Origin: Petralouisia muris
GTDB taxonomy: Bacteria; Bacillota; Clostridia; Lachnospirales; Lachnospiraceae
NCBI RefSeq assembly: GCF_004793545.1
Contig: NZ_SRYA01000008.1
Span: 1-64,000, forward strand
Direction of reading: 5' to 3'
DNA: 64,000 nucleotides
Shown here: one piece after another, positions 51,795-60,419 of the stretch
Layout of the letters: each line of letters starts with the position of its first letter
Position numbering within the stretch: the stretch's first letter is position 1
The notes under the pieces: generated by a model
The model's input: the letters and a program-made list of their open reading frames with translations, nothing else
The model's database searches: none
What the model was told of the DNA's origin: nothing
Position numbers and translations under genes: made by a program

Positions 51795-52580
51795 ATGATT
51801 GTTAAAACGATATTGATATTCCTGATTGGTTTGCTGGGCTATTCCGAGTGGCTGACCGGAACCAGCTACCTGCAGCGTCCCATCGTGTTAGGTCCGTTGG
51901 TGGGGCTGGTGCTGGGAGATATGCAGGCAGGGATTATGATGGGGGCAACCCTGGAACTGGCAATGATTGGGGCGATTTCTGTTGGAGCCTATAATCCGCC
52001 GGATTTGATTTCCGGAACGGTGCTTGGGGTGTCCCTGGCGATTCAGGCAGGGGCGGGGCCAGAAGCTGCGCTGACTCTGGGAATACCCATTGCAACTGTA
52101 ATGCTGGCGGTGAATACAGGGCTTGGACAGCCGCTGATGCTTTTATTTATTCACAAATGTGACCAGGACGCGGAAAACTGCAATGTGAAGGCGTTTACCA
52201 GGGATATGCTGATTGCCGGGTATATGCAGAATATCTGGGGAATTATCTGCATTCCCATCGCCTTTTATTTCGGGGCGGATGCAGTGACAAAGGTGCTTGG
52301 AGGGATTCCAGAATTTGTGCAGACCGGGATGGATATTACGGCGGCGCTGCTTCCGGCGCTTGGATTTGCAATGCTGGCCCAGACCATGATGAATAAGAAA
52401 GTGGCTCCATTTTTCTTTCTCGGGTTCTTTCTCGTGGCGTATCTAGGCGTAACTACCACAGGAGTGGCAATTTTTTCCATCTGTCTGGTGCTGATTATGG
52501 TGATGTTCGGAATCATTGGGCCGAAGCCAACGGCAGCTTCAGCAGAAGAAGAACCGGGAGGTGATTTTGATGAGTTTTAG
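51795..52580 (+). CDS. PTS mannose-family EIIC membrane component
   Basis: A 261-residue membrane protein with about 6-8 hydrophobic segments; ALIGLVLGDMQAGIMMGATLE-type sequence near residue 35 is the ManY/AgaC signature. It forms the sugar channel with IID. AAGGAGG precedes the ATG. Its last 11 nt overlap the IID start. Confidence 0.92.
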   Translation: MIVKTILIFLIGLLGYSEWLTGTSYLQRPIVLGPLVGLVLGDMQAGIMMGATLELAMIGAISVGAYNPPDLISGTVLGVSLAIQAGAGPEAALTLGIPIATVMLAVNTGLGQPLMLLFIHKCDQDAENCNVKAFTRDMLIAGYMQNIWGIICIPIAFYFGADAVTKVLGGIPEFVQTGMDITAALLPALGFAMLAQTMMNKKVAPFFFLGFFLVAYLGVTTTGVAIFSICLVLIMVMFGIIGPKPTAASAEEEPGGDFDEF

Positions 52581-53403
52581 CATACACAGCGATTATAAGA
52601 ACAAATTGACGAAACAGGATTTAAAAAAAGTGTTCTGGCGTTCTATTCCATATGAACATTCCTGGAATTACGAACGTATGGGCAATGTGGGATTTACCTT
52701 TGCAATGCTGCCAATTCTGCAGAAATTGTATCCGGAAAAAGAAGATTTGTCCCGCGCCATGAAACGGCATTTGACAGTCTATAATATTACGCCCTATATC
52801 AGCACATTTCCAATGGGAATCAGCGCAGCTATGGAAGAGGCCAATGCCACCCAGGAGAATTTTGACGAGGAAGCTATCAGTGATGTAAAAACGGCTTTGA
52901 TGGGGCCGCTGTCTGGAATCGGAGACGCATTTTTCTGGGGCACACTGAGAGTCATTGCAACAGGAATTGGGTGCGCCCTTGCCATGAAAGGCAATATTCT
53001 TGGGCCGATTTTGTTCCTGCTGGCGTTTAATATTCCCCACTATATTCTCCGGTATCTGGGAACCTTTCTGGGGTATAAGCTGGGAAGTGAGTCCATTGCC
53101 AGGCTTACATCATCCGGCCTGATGAACAGCGTAATGGAAGCGGCTTCCATTGTGGGCATGATGGTTGTGGGGGCCATGACCATGGAAATGACGGCGATCA
53201 ACTTTATCACCCAGATCGGAAGCGGGGAGGAGGCTTCTACCCTGCAGGATGTGCTCACCGGAATTTTCCCGGGGCTTCCTGTACTGGCTTTGTTTGGCGC
53301 AGTTTATTGGATGCTGAAAAAGAAAATGAATCCGCTGATCATTATGCTGATTCTCCTGGCCTTCGGCATTGCCGGCGCAGGGCTTGGATTCTTGGGGGTA
53401 TAA
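52570..53403 (+). CDS. PTS mannose-family EIID membrane component
   Basis: A 277-residue protein of the ManZ/AgaD type. KVFWRSIPYEHSWNYERM near residue 19 and GPLSGIGDAFFWGTLRVIATG near residue 113 are family hallmarks; the C-terminus has three hydrophobic helices. ATG 52570 has GGGAGGT upstream and overlaps the IIC gene. With IIA, IIB and IIC it completes the transporter. Confidence 0.93.
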   Translation: MSFSIHSDYKNKLTKQDLKKVFWRSIPYEHSWNYERMGNVGFTFAMLPILQKLYPEKEDLSRAMKRHLTVYNITPYISTFPMGISAAMEEANATQENFDEEAISDVKTALMGPLSGIGDAFFWGTLRVIATGIGCALAMKGNILGPILFLLAFNIPHYILRYLGTFLGYKLGSESIARLTSSGLMNSVMEAASIVGMMVVGAMTMEMTAINFITQIGSGEEASTLQDVLTGIFPGLPVLALFGAVYWMLKKKMNPLIIMLILLAFGIAGAGLGFLGV

Positions 53404-53407
53404 GAAA

Positions 53408-53501
53408 ATGCCATTCGGATGGATGGCATTGCAGGAAGAAGACGCTGAAGCGTCAGGAATTTAAGTGAATAAAAATAATTTGCATCCCGCAAAGAAGATG
53501 C
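53408..53501 (+). repeat. Three consecutive small hairpins between IID and SIS genes
   Basis: ATGCCAT/ATGGCAT (53408-53414, 53423-53429), GACGCT/AGCGTC (53441-53454) and GCATC/GATGC (53482-53486, 53497-53501) follow each other in the 161-bp gap. None has a T tract. They may protect or process the operon mRNA. Confidence 0.45.
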
Positions 53502-53564
53502 GTTAGAGTTAGGAAAAAGTTTACATATATAGAAAAAATGGATAGATAATAGGAGGATCATAAA

Positions 53565-54578
53565 ATGGCAATGAGAAATTTCAAAATGGAAAAATATTTA
53601 CAGGATGGAGAAAAAACCTACGCATTAAGAGGTGAAATTGAAAAAGTTGTGGACGAACTGACAGCCAAAGAGTATGACAGTGTATGCATGTTGGGAATCG
53701 GAGGCACCTGGGCAGAGTGGTATCCGGTGATTGAGGTGGCAAAGAAATACACAGATTTCCCCATTTACCTTGAAAATGCAGCAGAATTTATGATTAAGGA
53801 CAGAAGGCATCTTTCCGATAAGACCTTATTTTTTACTTCATCAGCTTCCGGTGATACCAAGGAAATCTTGGATGCAGTAAAGCTGTGCAAAAGCAATGGC
53901 TGGAAGGTATACGGATTTACCAAGGACGCCACAACGCCTTTGGCAGAGCTTTTGACAAATCCTATTTACAATGCCTGCGGGGACTGCGAGCATTCCTATT
54001 TGATTTACTATTTTGTTATGCTTCGGATTTTGAAGAACAGGGGAGAATTCCCTCAGTATGACAGATGGGCAGACCAGATGAAAAATATTTTCAAAGTATT
54101 GGTGCAGGTAAGGGAGCAGTTTGAGCCTCAGGCGGCAGAGATTGCCAAAACCTATGCCCATGAGCCCTATACCATGTTTACCGGGTCTGGCGTTCTCTGG
54201 GGAGAAACTTATCTGTTTACTATGTGTATCTTAGAGGAAATGCAGTGGGTGAGAACTAAGGCGGTGACCTCTGCAGATTTCTTCCATGGGCCTCTGGAGC
54301 TGGTGGACGATCGGGTTCCGGTGTTTGTCATTATCGGAGAGGATGAATACCGGCCTCTGGATGAAAGGGTAGAGCGGTTTGTAAAAAAACATACTAAAAA
54401 GCATGTGATTATTGACACCAAAGACTTTGCGCTGGAAGGAATCGACGATGAATTCCGGGTGATTTGCTCACCTATGATTATTACGGCAATCCTGACTGAG
54501 CGTCTGGCAATTCACTATGAGCTGAATACCGGCCACAGCCTGGAATTCAGAAGATATTATCGTCAGTTTGCATACTAA
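53565..54578 (+). CDS. FrlB/GfrF-like SIS deglycase
   Basis: A 337-residue protein close in pattern to FrlB, fructoselysine 6-phosphate deglycase: the first SIS domain has GIGGTWAEWYPVIEVAKKY and FTSSASGDTKEILDAVKL, the second has FTGSGVLWGETYLFTMCILEE with the ADFFHGPLELVDDRVP block and an RRYYRQFAY end that mirrors the RRYYGGLVEY end of E. coli FrlB. The enzyme would split an Amadori phosphate into glucose 6-phosphate and lysine. GGAGG precedes the ATG. The SIS-PTS-SIS layout supports a gfr-like operon. Confidence 0.8.
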   Translation: MAMRNFKMEKYLQDGEKTYALRGEIEKVVDELTAKEYDSVCMLGIGGTWAEWYPVIEVAKKYTDFPIYLENAAEFMIKDRRHLSDKTLFFTSSASGDTKEILDAVKLCKSNGWKVYGFTKDATTPLAELLTNPIYNACGDCEHSYLIYYFVMLRILKNRGEFPQYDRWADQMKNIFKVLVQVREQFEPQAAEIAKTYAHEPYTMFTGSGVLWGETYLFTMCILEEMQWVRTKAVTSADFFHGPLELVDDRVPVFVIIGEDEYRPLDERVERFVKKHTKKHVIIDTKDFALEGIDDEFRVICSPMIITAILTERLAIHYELNTGHSLEFRRYYRQFAY

Positions 54579-54579
54579 G

Positions 54580-55245
54580 ATGATAAAAGCGGTAATTTTT
54601 GACATGGACGGCGTCATCATTGACAGTGAGCCGGTATATATGGAATGGCTGCGGGGATTTCTGCGGGAACATCAGGTAACAGCGTCTGAAGAGGAGCTTG
54701 CCGGCATGGCAGGAATTTCCTCCCAGAATTACCGGAAAAATCTGGAATTGTGGTGGCAGCGTTTGGGGAAACCTTTGCCGGAGCGGGAAAATTTGTATGA
54801 ATGGTTTGAACGTTATTGCGAAAGGAAGGGTTTTTCTTCAAATGATGTAAAAAATCCATATGCTGCCGCCTTGTTTTCCAGATTGAAATCCCAGGGAATC
54901 CGAATTGCAGTGGCCTCCTCATCTTCCCGGAAGGATATTTTGAAAACGTTAAAAGAAACGGAGCTTTTGCCTTTTGTGGACGTAGTGGAAAGCGGAGCGG
55001 AACTGGAGGAAAGTAAGCCAAATCCGGAAATTTACCTGCGTATTCTTCAAAGGCTGGAACTTACGGCAAAAGAGTGCATTGCCGTTGAGGATTCGCCGTA
55101 TGGTATACAGGCGGCAAAAGGAGCAGGGATTTTTGTGGCGGCCAAAAAAGAGGAACGGTTTGGTTTTTCCCAAAGTGGGGCGGATGTTAAGATTGAGGAT
55201 TTGGATCAGCTTTGGGAGGTTCTTGAGAAGCAAAAAAGTGGATAA
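54580..55245 (+). CDS. HAD hydrolase, beta-phosphoglucomutase-like
   Basis: A 221-residue HAD protein. VIFDMDGVIIDSEP near the start gives the two catalytic aspartates, VASSSSRKDILKTL the second motif, and IAVEDSPYGIQAAKGAG the motif with the acidic pair; a helical cap lies between. The family contains sugar phosphatases and phosphomutases. ATG 54580 sits 1 nt after the stop of the SIS gene, so it is probably translated by coupling. Its substrate is likely a phosphosugar from the same pathway. Confidence 0.85.
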   Translation: MIKAVIFDMDGVIIDSEPVYMEWLRGFLREHQVTASEEELAGMAGISSQNYRKNLELWWQRLGKPLPERENLYEWFERYCERKGFSSNDVKNPYAAALFSRLKSQGIRIAVASSSSRKDILKTLKETELLPFVDVVESGAELEESKPNPEIYLRILQRLELTAKECIAVEDSPYGIQAAKGAGIFVAAKKEERFGFSQSGADVKIEDLDQLWEVLEKQKSG

Positions 55246-55257
55246 AAAATAATTATC

Positions 55258-55291
55258 AAAAAGGGAAATCTGCAGGCAGGTTTCCCTTTTT
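55258..55291 (+). terminator. Terminator of the PTS operon
   Basis: AAAAAGGGAAA (55258-55268) and TTTCCCTTTTT (55281-55291) form a perfect 11-bp stem ending in T. Confidence 0.85.
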
Positions 55292-55453
55292 GACATGGAT
55301 GGAACGGGCGTTACAGCATGGATGGGGCGTGATTTTGTTTCGGAGGTGGTAATTGTATTTTTTATTACTGCACGGTATAATGATAGTTATACCCATGAGC
55401 CAAACGATTTGCCAACGGGTTCCCATTGTTTCAAAATGTGCGAAATCATTTAG

Positions 55454-55509
55454 AAATCTGGTATAATTTTCGGTGAAACAGGTTGCCAAAGAGAACCAAA
55501 TCTGGTATA
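55454..55509 (+). promoter_or_regulatory. Promoter and twin AAATCTGGTATA boxes of the first GntR gene
   Basis: AAATCTGGTATA occurs at 55454-55465 and again at 55498-55509, 44 bp apart. The first overlaps an extended -10 (TGGTATAAT at 55459-55467), the second the leader before the ribosome site. This suits autorepression. Confidence 0.6.
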
Positions 55510-55536
55510 TTGATTCCATTAGGGAGGAAAAGGGAT

Positions 55537-56301
55537 ATGAAACTGCTGAACAAGGATGAATTTCTTGCCAATGAACTGAAATTTTATTTTATACAAGAAA
55601 ATCTGAAAGAGGGGGATAAGCTGCCCTCAGAGCGGGAGCTTGCGGAAAAATACGGCGTCCAAAGGGTAACGGTGCGCTCTGCATACCAGATTTTAGAGGA
55701 AGAGGGAATCATTGAAAACCGAACCAGAAGCGGCCATTATATGGGCCATGGGCGCATTCGCACCGATTTGTGCCAGATTCAGTCTTTCAGTGAGAAGGCC
55801 CAGGATTTGGGCATGGATAAGGAGAATAAGCTGCTGGCGTTCGAGCTTGTGGAGGTGGATAAGAGCCTGTCCAGGAAGATGAAGCTGCCTATTGGAACCG
55901 TTTTAAATAAGATCACAAGGGTCCGTAATATCTGCAGGGGAGAAGAAATGTTCCCAGTGGCAATTGAGTATGCCTATGTGCCAGAGGCCGTGGCGGGAAA
56001 ATTGATGAAATATGATTTGGAAGAACGTTCTCTGTTTCAGATTTTGTCCGAAGAGTACGGTCGGGTTCCTAAACGGGAGGAACAGGTGGTGGAAATTGTG
56101 TATGCAGATGAGTTTGAAGCCAAAACGCTGCAGGTGGACCAGCGAACTACACTGGTGATGAAGGAGGGGGTTACATACGACGCCCAGGGCAATATCCTGC
56201 AGTTTCTCCATGCGGTGATGAACAAGGACTGGGTTGCTTTTGAGCAGGGGAATGAGCGGATTCAGCAGAAAATGAAAGAGGCGCTTAAGGGGTGGAAATA
56301 A
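55537..56301 (+). CDS. GntR-family regulator, HutC subgroup (first copy)
   Basis: A 254-residue regulator. Residues about 8-72 are the winged helix (LKEGDKLPSERELAEKYGVQRVTVRSAYQILEEEGI pattern), residues about 90-250 the UTRA ligand domain, which in this group binds phosphosugars. GGGAGG lies 9 nt before ATG 55537. Placed directly after the PTS operon and with shared box motifs in both promoters, it is a good candidate for its regulator. Confidence 0.88.
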   Translation: MKLLNKDEFLANELKFYFIQENLKEGDKLPSERELAEKYGVQRVTVRSAYQILEEEGIIENRTRSGHYMGHGRIRTDLCQIQSFSEKAQDLGMDKENKLLAFELVEVDKSLSRKMKLPIGTVLNKITRVRNICRGEEMFPVAIEYAYVPEAVAGKLMKYDLEERSLFQILSEEYGRVPKREEQVVEIVYADEFEAKTLQVDQRTTLVMKEGVTYDAQGNILQFLHAVMNKDWVAFEQGNERIQQKMKEALKGWK

Positions 56302-56303
56302 TT

Positions 56304-56377
56304 TTGGATGTCTGAATGCCGATACCAGGAAAGAAATGGGAAAGACGGCATAGGGATGAACTTGGATGTCTGAATGC
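56304..56377 (+). repeat. 16-bp direct repeat between the two GntR genes
   Basis: TTGGATGTCTGAATGC is found at 56304-56319 and 56362-56377, 58 bp apart, in the 109-bp gap between the regulators. It may be a binding site or the trace of a local duplication. Confidence 0.6.
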
Positions 56378-56410
56378 TGGACGTCAGTAAGAAAATAGAA
56401 GGGGTGGCAT

Positions 56411-57145
56411 ATGGATTACAGGATGCCTTTGTACATACAGATTCAGGATATTATTATTAAGAAAATAGAAGAACGCAGTTTTCTTCCGGGGGAAATGATT
56501 CCCAGCGAACGGAAGATGGCGGAAACCTACGGCGTCAACCGGATGACTGTAAAGCGTGCGGTGGGGAAGCTGGTGGAAGAGGGCTATCTGGTGAGAAAGC
56601 CCGGTTCCGGCACTTACGTGACAAAGCGGGACAGTAAGAAAATTGACTACAATGACGCCCTTCAGGGAAGTAATGTGGGCATTACGGCCATGCTGAAAAT
56701 GATGGGAGTGGAGCTGACAAATCAGGTGCTTGGAAGTGGGGAAATCTGCGGCAGCAGGTTTCTGAATTACCAGCTTGGGCTTTCGGAGGATCAGTCCGTC
56801 TGGGGTCTGCACCGCGTCCGCCTGGGGGATGGCTCGTTATTTGCTGTGGAGTATACCTATCTGCCCCGGCATTATTTTGAAGACGTGGAAAAAATGGACT
56901 TTGGAAAAGTGTCGCTGTATGATTATATGGACGCCAAAGGGCGTCTGCCCATTCATTTTACCATCCGCCTGATTGTCTGCAACGCCAGCGGGAAGGTGGC
57001 GGAACACCTGCAGGTGAAGCGGGGAACGGCTGTGTATATGTTGGAGTATCAGGGAGCGGATAAGGATTATAACATTGTGGAATATACCAAGAGCTATATG
57101 AATCCTGCTTTTGCGGAATACCGATATAATGCAGAGGGGAAATAG
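56411..57145 (+). CDS. GntR-family regulator, HutC subgroup (second copy)
   Basis: A 244-residue regulator with the same layout as the first: winged helix (FLPGEMIPSERKMAETYGVN, then RMTVKRAVGKLVEEGYL; residues about 16-60) and UTRA domain (about 80-240). The two proteins are clearly diverged, so they probably sense different ligands or act on different sites. AGAAGGGG precedes the ATG weakly. Confidence 0.88.
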   Translation: MDYRMPLYIQIQDIIIKKIEERSFLPGEMIPSERKMAETYGVNRMTVKRAVGKLVEEGYLVRKPGSGTYVTKRDSKKIDYNDALQGSNVGITAMLKMMGVELTNQVLGSGEICGSRFLNYQLGLSEDQSVWGLHRVRLGDGSLFAVEYTYLPRHYFEDVEKMDFGKVSLYDYMDAKGRLPIHFTIRLIVCNASGKVAEHLQVKRGTAVYMLEYQGADKDYNIVEYTKSYMNPAFAEYRYNAEGK

Positions 57146-57149
57146 TTTT

Positions 57150-57293
57150 ATGACTAATATAGAAAAAATACAATTCTGTCAGGAAATTGCGGATCAGATT
57201 CAGGCTGAGAGCCGGCAATCTTTTGCGATTGCCGGCAGTCGCCTGGGCGGGAACCCCTATGTGCCCCGCGATGAACAATTCCCACTGATTTGA
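57150..57293 (+). pseudogene. N-terminal fragment of a DUF1963 (YwqG-like) gene
   Basis: The 47-codon frame starts 4 nt after the GntR stop and contains GSRLGGNPYVPRDEQFP, the opening block of DUF1963 proteins, which are normally over 200 residues. It stops at 57293 and no continuation is found in the other frames. Confidence 0.5.
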
Positions 57294-57370
57294 AAAAACT
57301 GAACTTTTCCCGAGTGTTGGCTCAATGGGTCTGTACATAGAGAAAGCTGGCGGGGGTATTTCGTTATATG

Positions 57371-57850
57371 CCATTATAATCCAAGTTTCTTTTCTGACGC
57401 TTCTTTTATTTCATATGCGCTGAAGCGCATCGGGATTTCATAAGTTTCATCCGGGCTGTGCTGCGGATTCCATACCTGGGGTAGAATGGATTTTTTTGTG
57501 CAATTTTGGGATAAGCCCAAGTGTGTTTCATGCATTCCAGGCGCCAGTGCCCGCCGTGGAGCGCAGCGTTTACGGATAAGCTGAACGTATAGGCCGAAGG
57601 CGCATTTCCATTTCACAGGCATATAAATAGATTCTGGTTCCCCGCCTAGGTGCTCCCCGCCTCTGAATGCTGCGGCTTTCTTCAAATCTTCCGGTGTCTG
57701 TTCTTACAGGGGGTTGCTTTCATCATAGCCATGGTCCAGATAACTTTCTTCGTCGCTTGGACGGTGGAGGTCATACTTGGAGCCGACAGGCTTTTGCTTT
57801 TCTTCCAGTGAGCCGAAGAAAGCCTGAATCCATTCCGTCTTGTTGTTTTC
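57371..57850 (-). pseudogene. C-terminal remnant of an unrecognised gene
   Basis: On the minus strand two collinear pieces, EWIQAFFGSLEEKQKPVGSK (before a stop near 57700) and EDLKKAAAFRGGEHLGGEPE to NPQHSPDETYEIPMRFSAYE, read like one protein end broken by a stop. The IYMPVKWKCAFG part resembles a zinc-ribbon-like W-K-C-x-x-G segment. The family is not identified. Confidence 0.35.
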
Positions 57851-57855
57851 CTCTG

Positions 57856-58013
57856 CCCAGCGGGCGTATATACGCTGCAGACCTCTACAATGTTCAATGC
57901 ACAGCCGCCTTTTACACGGGCAACATGATAGTCGATCAGTTGCTGAGTTACATAGCTGCCGTCTCCGGAAAATTTTGTTCTGGATTTTATGGAATCTCTC
58001 TGTATTTTTTGTG
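57856..58013 (-). pseudogene. Fragment of an NADH:flavin oxidoreductase (OYE family) gene
   Basis: The minus strand reads KFSGDGSYVTQQLIDYHVAR and VKGGCALNIVEVCSVYTP, which match the N-terminal part of old-yellow-enzyme type 2-enoate reductases. No start codon, flavin-binding remainder or C-terminus is present. Confidence 0.5.
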
Positions 58014-58150
58014 TAGTTTGCTCATTTTTCAAAGATTTTGAACATCTGGCTGATTTTTTTCTATACACTCGACTGTACGTTTTACTTGTGATATACTGTG
58101 TGATAAGGAACAGAAGGAACATCATCAGAACAGATAACAGGAGATATCTA

Positions 58151-58501
58151 TTGAAAATGAATTTTTCTGATTCGCGTTCCGAACAATTTAAAACATTTTT
58201 TGATGCAAATGACAATACGCAGGTAAACCGTTTTCTCTGGTCTGTGTTTTTGTCTCAGACTCCTTTTACGGAATATCAGGAAATTTTATGGGATAAGCTT
58301 AACAGGCTTACCATAGACATGGATAATGTTAACAGCCAAAAGAACAGCCGTTTTCTGGCGTCTTTATCTCCGGAGGAAATGGAAATGCTTTTTTATAAAA
58401 AGGACAAGCATATTGACTACATCGCCAATTTGGATGAAGAGGGATGCGACCGGTATGTAGAAGAAATGAAAGAGCGTATTATGTTTTTTGGAAAGGGATG
58501 A
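58151..58501 (+). CDS. Hypothetical protein
   Basis: A protein of about 116 residues with a TTG start 7 nt after AGGAG; an ATG at 58157 is the alternative. It is acidic and probably helical (LSPEEMEMLFYKKD; DRYVEEMKERIMFFGKG) with no membrane segment or known motif. The longer open frame back to 57989 runs through the remnant zone and is unlikely to be coding. Confidence 0.5.
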   Translation: MKMNFSDSRSEQFKTFFDANDNTQVNRFLWSVFLSQTPFTEYQEILWDKLNRLTIDMDNVNSQKNSRFLASLSPEEMEMLFYKKDKHIDYIANLDEEGCDRYVEEMKERIMFFGKG

Positions 58502-58667
58502 GAGTATTGAAGTCTGGAAACGTTACCATGACTCCTGAAATTTGAGGTGATGTCAATGGTAATATGCCAGCGAAAATAGTAATTCCACCGAAATTCTCCA
58601 AACAGGGGATGTTGTTTTCGGCGAAAAAAAGATAATTTTCCATTATAAAACAATGGAGGCAAAGAAT

Positions 58668-59132
58668 ATGAATCAATTAATGACAGGAAAATTAATTTTG
58701 AAAAAAAGAAAAGGGAAAAATCTTACCCAAGAGCAGCTGGCAGAAAAACTTGGAGTTTCTAACAAAACAATTTCAAAATGGGAAAACGGTAAATGTATGC
58801 CGGATTATGCGATTGTGAAAAATTTGTGCCAAGAATTGGAACTCACGGTTACGGAATTGATAGATGGAGAAGAAGCAGAAGATAAAAGCGTTCTTATCTA
58901 TGAGGATGTTCGGATCATGGATTTATTAAGACGAACACAGGAGTTAGAGAAACAAAAAAATCTGTTATATGGAATTTTACTGATCGTAATGGGAATCGCG
59001 CTGCAGGCGCTTTCAAATACGTGGGGCGGTTCTGCTGTAAAAGATTTCTTTTCCGGATTTCTTTTGGGGATATCAATCGTCGAAATGTTGGCGGGCGTTT
59101 ATGTGGTTGGAAGAAGCATAGCCGGGCGATGA
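58668..59132 (+). CDS. XRE-type regulator with C-terminal membrane segments
   Basis: A 154-residue protein. Residues about 14-60 form a Cro/CI helix-turn-helix (LTQEQLAEKLGVSNKTISKWENGKC pattern), followed by a linker and two hydrophobic segments (LLYGILLIVMGIALQAL and FFSGFLLGISIVEMLAGVYVVG). Membrane-bound XRE proteins of this shape are common in Lachnospiraceae. ATG 58668 has GGAGG 8 nt upstream, better than 58653. Target unknown. Confidence 0.8.
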   Translation: MNQLMTGKLILKKRKGKNLTQEQLAEKLGVSNKTISKWENGKCMPDYAIVKNLCQELELTVTELIDGEEAEDKSVLIYEDVRIMDLLRRTQELEKQKNLLYGILLIVMGIALQALSNTWGGSAVKDFFSGFLLGISIVEMLAGVYVVGRSIAGR

Positions 59133-59156
59133 CCTCAGTCCCCGGCTGACTTCCAT

Positions 59157-59666
59157 TCAGGTTAGGCAGATTTCGTATCCATATTCATGTAATACGAATT
59201 CATCATCAATTACTTCGTCATAGAAGCCGTCTGCCTGCCAAAAGCCGTTTTTCTGATACAGGCGGATGGCGGGAGTATTGATGTCAACAGCAAATAACCG
59301 AAGATAGTCTGCGCCCAGGGCTTTTGCGGTTTCTTTTGCTTTTTCTAACATCTGGCTTCCGATTCCTGTTCCCATATAGCAGGCGTTTACGCCCAAGCGA
59401 TCAAGATAGAGAGCTTTGCTGTCAGGGTTTTCCCAGTTCACATGACGTTCACCGGAATGGGAACTGCACAAAGCGAAGGCAGCGATAATTTCTGTGTGCT
59501 TTGTCAGGAGATAGAGCCGGTTCTGTTTGATATCTTCCTCAAAGAATTCACAGGGATAGATATCATCCCAGATGGGAATCTGGTTGTTGTTCATATGTTG
59601 GATGATTTCGGCATAGGTCTGTTTGAGTTGTATGAGATCTGACAGAACGGCTAAACGGAAATTCAT
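59157..59666 (-). CDS. GNAT-family N-acetyltransferase
   Basis: A 169-residue enzyme with the acetyl-CoA loop in LGVNACYMGTGIGSQMLEKAKE (motif A, near residues 94-115) and the motif B tail NTPAIRLYQKNGF. The acceptor substrate is not predictable. AGGAAGAT lies before the ATG on the minus strand. It converges on the XRE gene. Confidence 0.88.
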   Translation of the reverse strand: MNFRLAVLSDLIQLKQTYAEIIQHMNNNQIPIWDDIYPCEFFEEDIKQNRLYLLTKHTEIIAAFALCSSHSGERHVNWENPDSKALYLDRLGVNACYMGTGIGSQMLEKAKETAKALGADYLRLFAVDINTPAIRLYQKNGFWQADGFYDEVIDDEFVLHEYGYEICLT

Positions 59667-59753
59667 ATGGGCATCTTCCTTTCTTCAAAAAATGTGAAAA
59701 TTATGACTGAAAAAGTATTTATCCCACAATTTTCAATCAGTCAAGCAGGACTC

Positions 59754-60017
59754 TCATGTTTCATTTTTATACAGTACATAATAATCAGAATCCATGTTTT
59801 CCATCATCTGGGAAAACCATTGTTTTGCGTCATCCAGCGCTTTGTTATAAATAATGGGAGCCAGGCGCTGCTCAAATAATTCAAGTAACTGCATTTGCTC
59901 AATCATCCCGATTTCTTCTCCCCGCTCATCCAGATAGAATGCTTTGATTTCAGCGTTAAGTTTTTTTTTCTGCGCATCAGACAGCTTGATTTGCTGGAAG
60001 CGTTCTCTTTTTTTCAT
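59754..60017 (-). CDS. DUF2164 family protein
   Basis: An 87-residue protein with the family pattern IKLSDAQKKKLNAEIKAFYLDERGEEIGMIE-like start and LELFEQRLAPIIYNKALDDA. DUF2164 proteins are small, cytosolic and of unknown role. GAAAGGAATG lies upstream. It overlaps a short basic frame upstream in another frame. Confidence 0.75.
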   Translation of the reverse strand: MKKRERFQQIKLSDAQKKKLNAEIKAFYLDERGEEIGMIEQMQLLELFEQRLAPIIYNKALDDAKQWFSQMMENMDSDYYVLYKNET

Positions 60018-60135
60018 AATAACCGTTCATTCCTTTCGTTTTATTGAGGCGCTGATACTGCTCCACTGCCTTCAAATATTCATCGTGAGATTCTGTCTTT
60101 TCAAAAACCATAATTGTAATCTTTTCTTCATTCAC
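59977..60135 (-). CDS. Possible 52-residue protein upstream of DUF2164
   Basis: A GTG-started frame reads NEEKITIMVFEKTESHDEYL and then a charged helix with a KTKGMNGYYEKKR part, overlapping the DUF2164 start by 41 nt. A purine-rich GAGAG lies before the GTG. Composition looks protein-like but no family is recognised; it could be a leader peptide or the rest of a longer gene. Confidence 0.3.
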   Translation of the reverse strand: MNEEKITIMVFEKTESHDEYLKAVEQYQRLNKTKGMNGYYEKKRTLPANQAV

Positions 60136-60340
60136 GCAAGCTCTCTAACTCCAGTGGGAAAGAATCTTTTTTGTTATTTGTCATATTATACCAGTTATTA
60201 TATCTGAAATGCAAGAAAATCCATATGTGAACAGCTCTGAAAGGTACTTTTTTATAATTTGGCTGATAATTTTTATAATTTCAGAAAATATTTCGAAGAT
60301 TAACTGGTAAAATTAAAAAATTTCTTTTTCAGACTTTTTG

Positions 60341-60349
60341 TGTTATACT
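60341..60349 (+). promoter_or_regulatory. Extended -10 promoter of the SDR gene
   Basis: TGTTATACT is an extended -10 about 70 bp before the SDR start; the -35 region (TTTCTT) is weak. The 60136-60340 stretch upstream is AT-rich without a gene. Confidence 0.45.
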
Positions 60350-60419
60350 GTTTGAACAGGGGGTTATTACTTAACTGTAATCAACAAACAATATTTATTT
60401 AGGAAAGAAGGTATCAGCT

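Noticed and set aside
55483-55536. Upstream extension of the first GntR gene
   Set aside because: The extra codons overlap the operator box and have no ribosome site, while GGGAGG precedes 55537.
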